Below, piece by piece: positions 50,273 to 61,459 of a stretch of DNA of 64,000 bases (its first letter is position 1; every line of letters starts with the position of its first letter). The position numbers and the translations under genes are program-made. The notes beneath the pieces are model-generated. The model was not told the origin of the DNA and searched no databases. It saw nothing but the letters and a program-made list of their open reading frames with translations. The DNA comes from Aphrophora alni (taxonomy: Eukaryota > Arthropoda > Insecta > Hemiptera > Aphrophoridae): positions 73,487,712 through 73,551,711 of the forward strand of contig OY740769.1 in the NCBI GenBank assembly GCA_963513935.1, in the 5' to 3' direction.

Positions 50273-53200
50273 GTAAGTAGAGTTAATTTAGAAATATCAT
50301 ACATATAAGAATAAAAAATAGAATGATTCTGTATGTAAACATGATTAATGACTTGCAATTGGAAGTAAATGAATGGTGTCACACAGAAATATTTTCATAA
50401 TTAAATGGGAAATATTAAATGGCCGTGAATAAAAATTTAAAAAATAGAACAATCACTTCAGACATGATAAGCGGAATTTTTATGTTGACTTTCAATGAAG
50501 TAGTTAATATAATAGTTTCCGAGGAAAAATGAACCACTGGTGCCAAATTAATTCCTTATATAAATGCAACAAGTACATTGATTCTATTTAGTTAAGGTTA
50601 TTGGGAGAAGGAATAAATATATCTTTATCTATTATTCTTTGACATAGAAAAACTATACACTTGTATGCACTTATTTTAATGAAGAAAATAACATAAGATT
50701 TTTATAAACTTAAAATCAAATATTCAGAAAATTTTACTTGTGGGTTTCTGTTAGAGTTTATTTGATTTACAATTAAGTTTTTACATTTTTAAAGCTTTAA
50801 CAGCTGCAAAACTGTTAAATAAAAGTGAAATCCAATCAACCATGGTTATTCAAACTCAAGAATATTATTTACTATTATTAGTTTTAATAATTTTTAATGA
50901 GTCAATATATTTTCTGATCAAATCAATAATCTTATTGTTTTCTCTATTCTGGAATGAGGGTGAGAGGAATAATAACCTTTTGTTTAGTTTCATATAAATC
51001 AATGACTTTTATGTTATGTTGATGTGATTAAATAGGTAATTTCAGAACTGATAATCTTTTTATAAGACATAATAAGGTTTTTATCTCTTAATTAAACTTA
51101 GAGTGAGATACATTGTTTTATGATTCGGTTGTTAAATTTTTTTAGAGCTTAGTATTTGGTTACAATTAATTGATAATGTTTCAATTCAGAGCTAAAGTAA
51201 CCTAGCTTTTATATATTACATGCTGTCTTCTTTTGTTTGAAAAGAAATTATTTCTATCTTAACAATTTATTTATTCTTTTAAAATTATGGCAAATTGATA
51301 TATTGTACTTTTTTACTTTTCAATTAATTATTCTCATATTTGCATATTGGCTTTTCTTCACCAACCAGCCTATTTAAATCTTTAAGACGTTTTGATATTT
51401 TTCAACATTAGTTTTAAAATTATGGATTATGGTTAATTTTTTAATATTATACAAATTACTTACAAAATGTAATTTTCTTGTACAAGTAGTTTGTTACATT
51501 ATTTTCAATCACTAAGCTCAATTTTATAATTTTGTTATTGAAACTGATTGGGTCACTTTAGAGATATGGTAAATATAATACCATTTTGAGATTTCAAACT
51601 TTCAAAAAAGAATTGTTTAAACACAGTTTGGTACATTTATATGACAGGTAAATATTTTATAATTTGTGGTTTTGTGAATTGTAGATCATGCTCCTTAGAA
51701 GTTTTAGTACATTCGGTAAATTATCCAATTTGTAGCTAGTGTCCAGTGTGCGATATAAACCAGAACAATATTCACTGACCAGGAAATTACAGGAAATAAT
51801 ATCACAACTATTAAAGACTTGAGAATAAAACACTACTCACACGAATAAATATGAATGCTTTATAGATGACCCTTCGCTTTGTAATTGTAATTTACTGGTC
51901 ATGGGGATTACAGTGTTAGTAAACATTATAGTGTAACCACCTTGGAATTCAACTGCCTTAAATGAAAATCAAAAGTTTACTTCCAACCAGTATTAGATCT
52001 TGACTGATGGCAAAATTGGATGGAAGCAATGATCCAACAACTGTTATAAGTGGTTGTGTGCTTTCCCCTCAATTCTTGATGTTAATTTAATAATGTATAA
52101 TAATTTGATTTTAGATTCTTGTCGAACGTCTAAGCAATTCTTGTTGAAAAGTTTTTCATTACAGCTGTTTCACAGTTACAAATGCCATTATCAAATGAAT
52201 TCAACACATCACAAACCCAAAACTAATAAAACATTAAAATAATTTACTAATAAAATGGATGCATTATTTTTTTGGACATATTTTGTCACTATTAAAAGTC
52301 CTATAGTCTCTTATCTTATATGGCCACATATCACAATCTTGGAATCAGACAGAAGACTGAAGTTGGATACCTTATCCTTTTTTTAAAATATAAAAAAAAA
52401 ACTGTTTATATTTTACTCTTACTCACATTGTTGCATATGTACAAATTGTAAGACAGTTATATTAAGTTTTAGAGGAAATCTCAGTGATAATACAGTAACT
52501 ATTATGTAAATAATCATTTATTTAATATATTTGTACTCTATGAAACTCAAAATTTTCAAATTCATATAAATTGTATAACAAACACAAACATGCAAATTGC
52601 TAAATGATTGAGTTAAGACAATATTCAGTTAATTACCAATAATGTTAAATTTATATCAAAACATGGTAACTCTTCCTACCACACTAACAATAAGGCCTAG
52701 GGCCTTCATTCATAATTTAAACCTAAGGCATATATTTAAATCTGAATAGCCTATTAGGTTTACATTGAATTTTCATTGTTGTAGTTTTTTTTTTTTTAAT
52801 TTACGATAATGAAGTGAAGGAATAAATGTATTTTTAATACAATTTTTCACAAACATCCACAACAATTAACCTATTTAAAACAACCCAATAATTATGTTTA
52901 AATATCATCCATTTTAAAACCTGGCTAGGTATTGATATAATATTTTCAATATAATTTAAATTGTTCGGTTGAAAAATGTGTGGTTAAAATGTTGGATTTT
53001 GAGAGGATGGCAGTTTATAACTATGTACTATCTTTTACCCAACTAAATTTAGAAAGAACCATATCACCTTCTATCCAAATTTAAATAAAAGTTGCTCTTG
53101 TCTTTATGTATTTGCTTGTTCATAAATGGTCTATTAATTATAATTTTAGTTTTATAGTTTTTTCTTTTTATAGTTAAAAAACAAAACAACAACAAATATT

Positions 53201-53344
53201 TGTATGGTCAACAATTCCTCACACTAGCTTTGATGTGTAGCTGATGTAGCTCTGATTCCCAGTTATTTTATGTAATAACTATATTTAACTTAATTAGTTT
53301 ATAAGTTTAACTAGTTGGAATAATATTGTTTCATTTTGATTTAG
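50273..53344 (+). other. Intron 2 of the transporter gene
   Basis: GT...AG intron, AT-rich, with no recognised mobile element or nested gene. Confidence 0.7.
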
Positions 53345-53508
53345 CCTTCCACAATGGAGATATAAGCACGTTGACTTTACCTATGGACTCTACAAAGCAT
53401 CGATGTGGCAAAGATGACTCTGTTAAAAATAAGCCTTATTTGTTCTTCTTCAATTTGGGAAAATGTGTAAGCTTTCAGACAGTTTGGGATGGCTGCAAAA
53501 CACCACAG
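53345..53508 (+). CDS. Choline transporter-like protein, coding exon 3
   Basis: The acceptor TTGATTTAG joins the G left from exon 2 to form Ala52, and the donor is CAG|GTAAAT (phase 0). Residues 52-106 form the start of the large extracellular loop after TM1. It contains NGDISTLTLPMDS, then CGKDDSVKNKPYLFFFNLGKC at residues 72-92, and CKTPQ. The pattern 'C-G...N-K-P-Y-L-x-F-F-N-L-x-x-C' is the conserved Cys-containing loop of SLC44 transporters. No stop or frameshift is seen. Intron 2 before it is 3072 bp and intron 3 after it is 9825 bp. Confidence 0.93.
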
Positions 53509-54888
53509 GTAAATCAATTAATTGATGATAATTTTTCAGATGCATAACTAATTTCTATAAATTAGTAACTGAGCAAAAGAAATTATTAATTTTGTAATTG
53601 TAAAGAATATAAATTTTGGGTTTGTTTTCATGTATTTTTTCTTGAGTATAAATGTTAGAAAGTGCTATATTGTGTTGGTAGTGCCCTACAGCACGAATGA
53701 GTGGGCAGAGTTTGATCAAATCTGGAATGATGTATATTTTGGCCATATCGCTAAGCATTTCCTCCAATTTTTGTGATAATGTTAAATTTGGGGCACTTTT
53801 AACCAAAAAATGTTTATTCAATTAAAATAAATTTTAATTATGTTGATCAAATTTTGCTACAATTATAGCCCCAAGAACAAAAGATATCAGTCATCATCTC
53901 TCCAAAATGTGCTGTTGTGGTAATTTGTGGTTCATGTCTTAGGGATTGTACACATTGACAAGCGACGAAGGAACAAGTGATTTACGTAATGAGTTTACTA
54001 GCAACAGATTCATATTAATTAGTTATGTCATTCTACAATACACCCCAGTACAAATTCATAGACAATGCATTTATACCCTACAAATACTTAAAAAAACATT
54101 ATACAGTACATACAATCAATCACAAAAGGTTTTAGGTGAGTTTCACCATTTGTATTGACAGTTAGTTGCTGAATCATCAAGATAGATTTTATTTTTTGTT
54201 AGAATAATGAAATTTATGAAGGCTTCGGTAATTGTATAGCAGAGTAGCCTCACTTCAAAATCAAATTTTATGGGTTTTATTCGTCAAATAAATGTTGGAA
54301 AAATATTTTATTATCGGAAAAAAGTGTCGGAAAGATGATTACATAATATAATTACACAAGTTGTTTTTTCGTGAAAAAATTAACTCTGTGTTATCTTTCA
54401 TACTCATGACATTCACTTCAATAAACATACGAAAGGTTTGGCCAGGTTGCTAACCACCTGTTTAAAAAGTCCAGCATAGTTAACTTAGAAAAATAAAATG
54501 ATACACAAAATAAAGTTTCAAATCTTATTTTAATTTAATTACATTTAAGAGCAAAACATTTTCCAACCATTCAACTATTCAATGTTTCTGTCACTTTTTG
54601 TAAGTGATTGTATAAATATTGTTTCCTTCTGTCTTCAAGAAAGTTTATAAACACTGTAAAATGTTGTTTCATCACTTCTAGAGTTAACTAGGGAACAGCT
54701 GCAGGAAAACTTGCCAATTAGTTCTATATTGCTGAGTAAATCCATCTGTTGTTCTTCATTTAATGCAAGGGTACCCATTATGGGGGGGGGGGGTTGTCAT
54801 GACACAAAATGCGTCATTGAAATGGTGGGGGGATTCATTATTGAAATTTTAAAATAATTATTTAAATATGTTTATATATACAATGTGT

Positions 54889-56530
54889 GTAAAAAGTCTG
54901 GAACTGGTTGATTATTAGACAAATGGCTGCAGGTATCAAAAATTAAATGATGAGAATCAATGCAGATGCAAACATTCTACTTTTAAAGCACTCATAATTT
55001 TCCGCCGCCATATTGATTTCTGCCATCTTGAAATTAACTTTAAAAAATTAAATAGGAATGGGGTACTATGAGACATCATTTTAATGTTGAATTTCAAGAG
55101 GAAATCGATGATGAAGTCATTTTTTGATAAACCTATTCACTCACGATTCACCAGCCTTTATGGAAACACTTCAATTAAAAGCGTAGGTATGAAACTGTTA
55201 TTGCATTAATTAGACAATTAGCTGAAGGTATTAATGAAAGGTGAAGTAAATTTACAAACAATTTTATTAGTTTATTATTAGTATCATAATTGATTAATTT
55301 ATAACAACATGTCAAGTATTTTTTTAACAAAAAAAATTATATATATATATCATTAGTCAAATTTTCAATTACCTGATGCGAAACTCAAGCTTGTAGTTTT
55401 TGTTTCGCTGTTCATAAAAGATGCTCAAAATGCCTCCCATTCAAAATTTGGGAGTGCGCTAGTCTGTAGAGGTAACTATTAATTACATGTTCTAACATTG
55501 CTGGTGAAATCTGTATTGTCTTTTTCAGAATAAAGTGTTGTAAATCAATAATATTGTCTGGCTTATTTTTATAAATGTTCTGTTTTAATTACCCCCAAAA
55601 GAAATAATGAAGAGGAGATAGATCTGGAAACCTCGTTTACCACTCAAGTTTACCTCTTCGACCAATCCAGCAGTGAGGGAACGTTTCATCCTATAACTTA
55701 AGAACTCGTCTTTCAAAGTGGGCTGGTGCGCCATCTTTTTGATACCACACCACATCAAACAAAGACCCAACTAAATTTTGAATTGCAGGAAAATTACATT
55801 TAATAACATTTCATGGTATAATTCCCCCGTTAGGTTACCACGGATGAAGAATGGACCCACAATATGACTCCCAACCAGTCCAGCCCAAACATTAACTTAT
55901 GGATTTTGTGTATGTGCCTCTATACTCCAATTGGGGTTTTCATCACTCCAATAACGGCAGTTGTGACGATTAACATTTCATTCATTGTAAATGTAGTCTC
56001 ATACGAAAATACCACGTTGGAAATAAAGTTTGGGTCAGTGGTGATCTTTCCATCATTAAATCACAAAATGCATTGCCACAGTCAAAATCATCCTCACACA
56101 GCTCTTGTACCAAATGTATTTTAAATGGATGAAATTTGTTTTTCTTAAGGATGTTATAGAGAGATTTAAAGCAAATGTCTACCTCTAAAGCTGTTTTCCT
56201 TACCGATGATTTTGGATTCTCAACAACTGCTTGCAAAACGTTCATTGCATTTTCAAAGTTAGTTATAGTTTTTGTTACGGAAGATTTGGAAATGGGCACA
56301 CGGTTTGGAAATTCATTATTGAACAAATCATACACCTTTTTATAGGATCGAATTACGATCATCATGAGCAGAGTAATTCTCTCAGTTTCACTTAATGGCA
56401 TGTTCAATAAAAATTTACTTATACCTAGCTAAATACCTTAATCACAATCTTGATTATTCTTACTACTAATGACATTAGTAAAAAACTATTGTTGTGAACA
56501 TCAACAATGTACCCTGAAAAATAGCTGATT
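54889..56530 (-). mobile_element. Mariner-like element containing the 55.4-kb transposase
   Basis: The transposase is followed on its 3' side by about 500 bp with CCGCCATATTGATTTCTGCCAT (55002) and, at 54885-54910, TACAATGTGTGTAAAAAGTCTGGAAC. The latter resembles a Tc1/mariner terminal repeat next to TA. The other terminus upstream of 56401 is not clear, so the right limit is a guess. Confidence 0.4.
55412..56401 (-). pseudogene. Mariner-like (DD41D-spaced) transposase, nearly full length, inactivated
   Basis: On the minus strand, MPLSETERITLLMMI begins an N-terminal helix-turn-helix region with LFNNEFPNRVPISKSSV. It continues through NPKSSVRKTALEV and HLVQELCEDDFD to the catalytic domain. 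The first catalytic block reads VFSYETTFTMN, with Tyr where Asp is expected. The second reads VVWYQKDGAPAHFERRV, with Asp kept. The third reads FPDLSPLHYFFWG, with His in place of Asp. As in the 5.5-kb relic, 41 residues separate the second and third positions. In-frame stops and frameshifts follow. The C-terminus ends LNGRHFEHLL and a stop at 55412-55414. Length (about 330 codons) fits a complete Tc1/mariner-type transposase. It lies antisense in intron 3. Confidence 0.82.
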
Positions 56531-56639
56531 CTGTATTGAATAAAAAAAATATAAAAAAATTATTGAATCTATAAGCATTAGATATAAACAAAACTGAAAA
56601 CATTAGTTCTTAGTAATAGTCTAAAACTCTCAAGATTAG

Positions 56640-56890
56640 CCTAGAACCAACCCTCTGATTTGTGAACCCTTCATATTGTGATGATGGGAGCTAGCTAGTG
56701 TATCAGGATCAAATGGTAAAAGACAAAGGGTGTGCTAGTGGTTGTCATTGTGATGTGAGTAACTTGGTCACTCTGAAATATTATCACACTTGTCTCTCTG
56801 TGGCTCTCATTACTCTCATTAACTTCTCTAGTAGGCCCCCTACTGTGTTTGATAATAGTACACCCCTGACAACGATAAATTCAATTTAGT
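56640..56890. other. Possible hAT-type terminus, low confidence
   Basis: Around 56860 the sequence reads TAGTACACCCCTG. Its complement, CAGGGGTGTACTA, is like a hAT outer end. No partner end or 8-bp duplication was found, and the 63-codon frame across it has no domain. Confidence 0.25.
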
Positions 56891-57439
56891 AACTCTTGAC
56901 TGCGACATCTGACGCCAAGCTTTCGTTGAGTGGTAACACTATGCTGTGCAAGACATTTTATATGTTTAACCATAAATCTATTTTTGTGTTTTGTTTGTAT
57001 TCAATTTTTGAAGCAGCTACATATTGTACTAATCTAAATATGCTTATTTTTTAAATAAAAATTAATATATGCTTTAAAGTTAAATGAATTTTTAATAATA
57101 CGAAAAGTAAACAAAAGTAAGTAATAAAACAATATATTATTAAAGTATAAATATTTGGAAGTGATGTGTAATGGTATAGTTAGACATGACAAATGGAGAG
57201 ACCACTGTAAAAAGAACATTTATACAAAGTAAGGAATAAGGAGTAATTTAGAAATAAAGTAAACAGTTTTTGAATTTAAGTGCAGTGATGACGATTGTTG
57301 GAGGCTATATAAGGAGGTAGATCTTATAGCAGAAAAACAAGGAGGAGAACAATCATCGAGGTGAGCCAACAAAAGAATAAAACTGTGAAGTTTAAAGTAG
57401 ACACTTTTCATTATGATTAATTATTGATACAGGTTCTGA

Positions 57440-57640
57440 ACCTAGCTGGATCTGCACATTTTTTTATGTAGTCTTGGGTTAGATCCTTCTTTCATATTTT
57501 CTGTCAAGTCTCTCTTCTCAAACTCCTGTTTCTTTCTGATCTTGATACTATTAGAATATTCGAAGGCTAGTCTTTATTTTATGTCCTTTTTTCCTTACTT
57601 TTTATATGGCGTGGAAGACCGAATGCTTTTTCGCCCTAAA
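57440..57640 (+). repeat. Dispersed ~200-bp repeat, copy B
   Basis: Same-orientation homologue of 6955-7165 (see that entry for shared blocks), here inside intron 3. Confidence 0.6.
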
Positions 57641-60600
57641 ACAACAATAATAAAAAAAATTTTTGCTATGTAATGATTAAGACATTTTCCCATGTGTGTC
57701 CCAACAAAATGTATAACTTTACATAGTTATTCTGTTTCTGGGGTATTTTACTGACTTTCTTATAATTAAACTGGTGAATTGAGTTCTCAGTTTTAACTCG
57801 ATCCTTACTTATTTTAAACTCAAAACTATAAAAATAGAGGGTGAGGAGTAAACAATAAAGATCGTTGAAATTTGGAATTATATTAAAGAAATTTAGTTTC
57901 AGTTTTAGTTTTGATTTTATTTTTATTTTTATGGTAAAAGAGGTTTAAAATGGGAAAATCGAATCAGTTTTGTCTCTTTATTAACAAAATAATTTTTGAC
58001 CCCTAATATGAATATGACATTTGCTTTTTAGATGTAACAAATTGGTAGGCAGACTATTACGTAACAAATGAGTTTAAAGGAGTAATAAATATAGAGGGAA
58101 AATTTAGATTTTTTAAAATTAAAGCAAGCCGAGTATTGAATTAAAAAAAATTTCAACTCAATTCATTTCAACCAATTACTTTTTTATTGAAAATTTCTCA
58201 CTTTACAGCCATACGACAGACTATATCTTTTCTTTTTTTTTAACAAACATTTTGATGTTAAAAATGGAATTAAATAAGTGACAAAACTTACCTTATATTT
58301 TGTATTACTATTAAAGAGGGTGCTAATGAATTTAGAAAGTGTTATTAGTTTAAAAATGTGTTTTAGAATATTTTGGTATGAGGGAATATTGTGTGGTGTT
58401 TGAATATTAAAAATCGTTGCCCATTTCTCCTCCAATATTAATTATCCATAAGGAAAGTAAAGAAATAACATTTAAAGAGACTTAATAGCTGTTTCTAAAA
58501 TTTTAATATTTCTGAATTGGCAGAGGGTAAACTATCTATATTAACCATCTCTGTCAAGGTTAACAAACCTAACATAATAGATTAATAATTTGGTTTTTAT
58601 AAAGTAATTTTGTAATCATATATTGTTCTATAAACCCCTATGAACTTTGTTCTCCAGGGATTAATTGATTTTTCTGGTTAAATCAATATCTGAAAGCAGG
58701 ATTATTTTTGGTAATATTTCCTAACACGTAAATATTTTATCTAGAAAATTTATCCATCTTTCCCCCACTAAAAGTCATACTAAAATATTGTGCTTTCATT
58801 TTTATTTCAAGAATAATCCTGATCATAGAGTTTTCTTAATGAACAATCTCATCTCTCCCTATTTAAACTACTCTCCAAGTAATATAAATGACTAATATAT
58901 CTTACAAACTTTTATTTTCAGTTTAATTTAATTAGAAATTTCTTAGTTCTATTTATTTCATGTCTTAATTATGATGTAATACCTTGTTTATTCGTATTCT
59001 TTCAGAAAAGCTGTTTCAGGCTGTTATGCAGAAGACTTTACAAAACTTTGACTTAGCCATCTACTTCAGCTGAAATTTCAGGCTCTGGCTATTTGGAATA
59101 ACCATCAACTTCTTTTTCCTCTACTAGGCATTTCGAAGAAGGTGAACTTTTAGTCTGCTCTAATCCTGATCATGATTACTCTTGTGATCTTGCACCATTA
59201 CTTATGGATGTAACAGGTGAAGAATATTGTGAAACACCTACCAGCATGCTCTTTCAAATATCTAGGTTCAAACAATCTTTGGTCGCACCATTTTTTGAGC
59301 ACTGATACTTCTGAAAGACTCGTATTTGAAGGAAATCTTAATGACTTTTCTACTTTCAGTGGAATAACATCAAATGACATAGAGTATGAATTGTGCAATT
59401 GGAACATCAAACATTAGACTCAACATTTGAATTTCCAGCTGTTAATAACAGTAAATTTTCTGTGAAATAGTGTAACTATGAACTTCCTGGGAATATTAAA
59501 TGAAAGTACTTGGCTAGTTTACAGTAAAACAAATGACTGCATATTGTTTACACTGTCTTCTTTTTGTATTACGAAATCAACAGACAGTCTGGTCATCTAG
59601 AAATGGGTACTTAGGATGGCGGTTTGGTAATGCATTAAGGGATATTGAACTTCATGAAGTATCAACAATTTAGGTTGCTAAGTAGTCTTCAGTGGGTTTT
59701 TTTTGATGAAGGTTTGATTTAGATTATAATTTCAAAGCATCCTCAGACTCATGACTTTACAGGAGTACAAACTACAAGAAAGTTCCTTCATAGGGTCCTT
59801 GTACCAAATTTAATGGGTTTGATTATATTCTAAAGCATGGTAGCCTTCTAATCTTGGCGAGTCCAAACTAAGAAATCATCATATGACAATTAAAAATAAA
59901 AAAGAAACATAATAATCACCTGTTTATTGATTAATATTGTGCCTGTATGCTGTTGGTCTCTGGTGGAGAAAGAAAAGATTTAAATTACGCACTCAGTCTG
60001 CTTTTTGAAAGTTGTCCATTTTTTTCTATAACGGCTTATCGATAATTTATGTAAGGTTCTTTAGAACGTTACAATACTTAATGGATGAAATGTTAACATT
60101 TCGAAAAAATTAAGTAATTGATGGAAAGCTGCTAAAATTCTTCAAGCTTTTGACAAAACACAATCCTGATGCTAGACTACATTACAATGAAATTATAAAA
60201 TCAAGACAATCTGAAAAGAAAGTGGGATAGAATTTTTTGAATTACAGAAATATGTATGATCAATCGTGAGTATTCTGGTTACGAAGAAAATCATAAACGG
60301 AAACAAAGAAAGCCATAAGTTTTGTGTGATTATATATTTCATTAAGGATTTAAGCAAAAGAGATGCCACCACAGTCATTGTAGACTATAGTGAAGACATT
60401 TTCAGGCTATTTGAGCGGTTAATCAAAGTATTCATTGCAGTTGACACAAATAGGATCAGTTCAAAGTCAAAGTTAATTGAAACATTAAAGGTATTAGGAC
60501 TTGACCACAAAGACATCATTACAGAAAGTATGGATGGTGCTGGAAATATAAGGGGAGCTTTTGCAGGGCTGAAAACTTTGATACAGAATGAATGTGAAAC

Positions 60601-60960
60601 TGCATTCTACATTTGGTGTACTTCACACAAATTTCCATTAGTCTTAATAGAAAAATCAGTTGATGTTTATCCTAAGATTGGGAATTTATTCTCAGTCCTC
60701 AAAGAGTTGTATCGACTTTTCAGTTCTAGTCACAAAAAATATGACGTTTTGTTGAAAAGATGTCTATGAGAAATAAATGAAGTGAAAAAAGGAAAAGATT
60801 AAAAAGAGTGCAAAGCACTAGATGGCAAAATAAATTTGAGGCCATAAAAGTAGTACAGTAGAGTCCCGCAAACTCAGCGTAATGTGGACCGGAAGTGTGC
60901 CGAGTTTGTGAAATGCCGGGTTATCGGGAATAAGGGCAAAAAATAAATTGTAATTTAAAC

Positions 60961-61192
60961 CCAAAGTGGCGGCGATATCAAACGACTTTGTCGATAGTGG
61001 TATCCCATTGTCGGCAGTGTAAAAACACCGCGGCACCAAAGCAGCGGCGATATCAAACGACTTTGTCGATAGCGGTATCCCATTGTAGGCAGTGTAAAAA
61101 CACCGCGGCACCAAAGCTGCGGCAATATCAAACGACTTTTTCGATAGCGGTATCCTATTGTCGGCGGCATAATAACACCGCGGCATTGGCAC
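60961..61192. repeat. Three 75-bp GC-rich tandem repeats inside the pogo-type element
   Basis: CCAAAG(T/C)(G/A/T)GCGGC(G/A)ATATC starts at 60961, 61036 and 61111, 75 bp apart. The remaining unit reads AAACGACTTTGTCGATAG, GGTATCCCATTGT, GTGTAAAAACACCGCGGCA. Because 75 is a multiple of three, open frames pass through on both strands (minus-strand frames to 190 codons). I treat these as repeat artefacts. Confidence 0.9.
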
Positions 61193-61339
61193 CCGTCGAT
61201 ATAGCAGACATACACCTGCAAAAACGTTTGATGGGCCGCTTTTTTTCCACGAATCAATTTAGTATACATTATGGAAAATATAACATTTCTTTTCAGTTTT
61301 CTTTGACAGGTACGCACAGTACATACAGTAAATAAAAAT

Positions 61340-61459
61340 GAGCTGTTACGAAAACGGAAGCGTGTGTTGGTTTCGTTTGAGACGCGGTTAAATGTGTTAA
61401 AAATACTTGACAGAGGGGATTCGGTAAAAAAGCTTTGTGACGAGTTTAACGTGGGAAGA
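61340..61459 (+). pseudogene. CENP-B-type helix-turn-helix fragment of a pogo transposase
   Basis: The frame reads ELLRKRKRVLVSFETRLNVL then KILDRGDSVKKLCDEFNVG. This is the basic start and first helix-turn-helix of CENP-B/pogo (Tigger) transposases, normally about 60 residues at the N-terminus that bind the terminal repeats. After Gly the family match stops, so the DDE core has been deleted. The upstream 'start' is not a clear ATG in frame. Confidence 0.75.

Noticed and set aside
53946..54158. Possible extra transporter exon (70-codon frame)
   Set aside because: Exons 3 and 4 already join in phase with continuous SLC44 homology, and the peptide shows no membrane segment or family motif.
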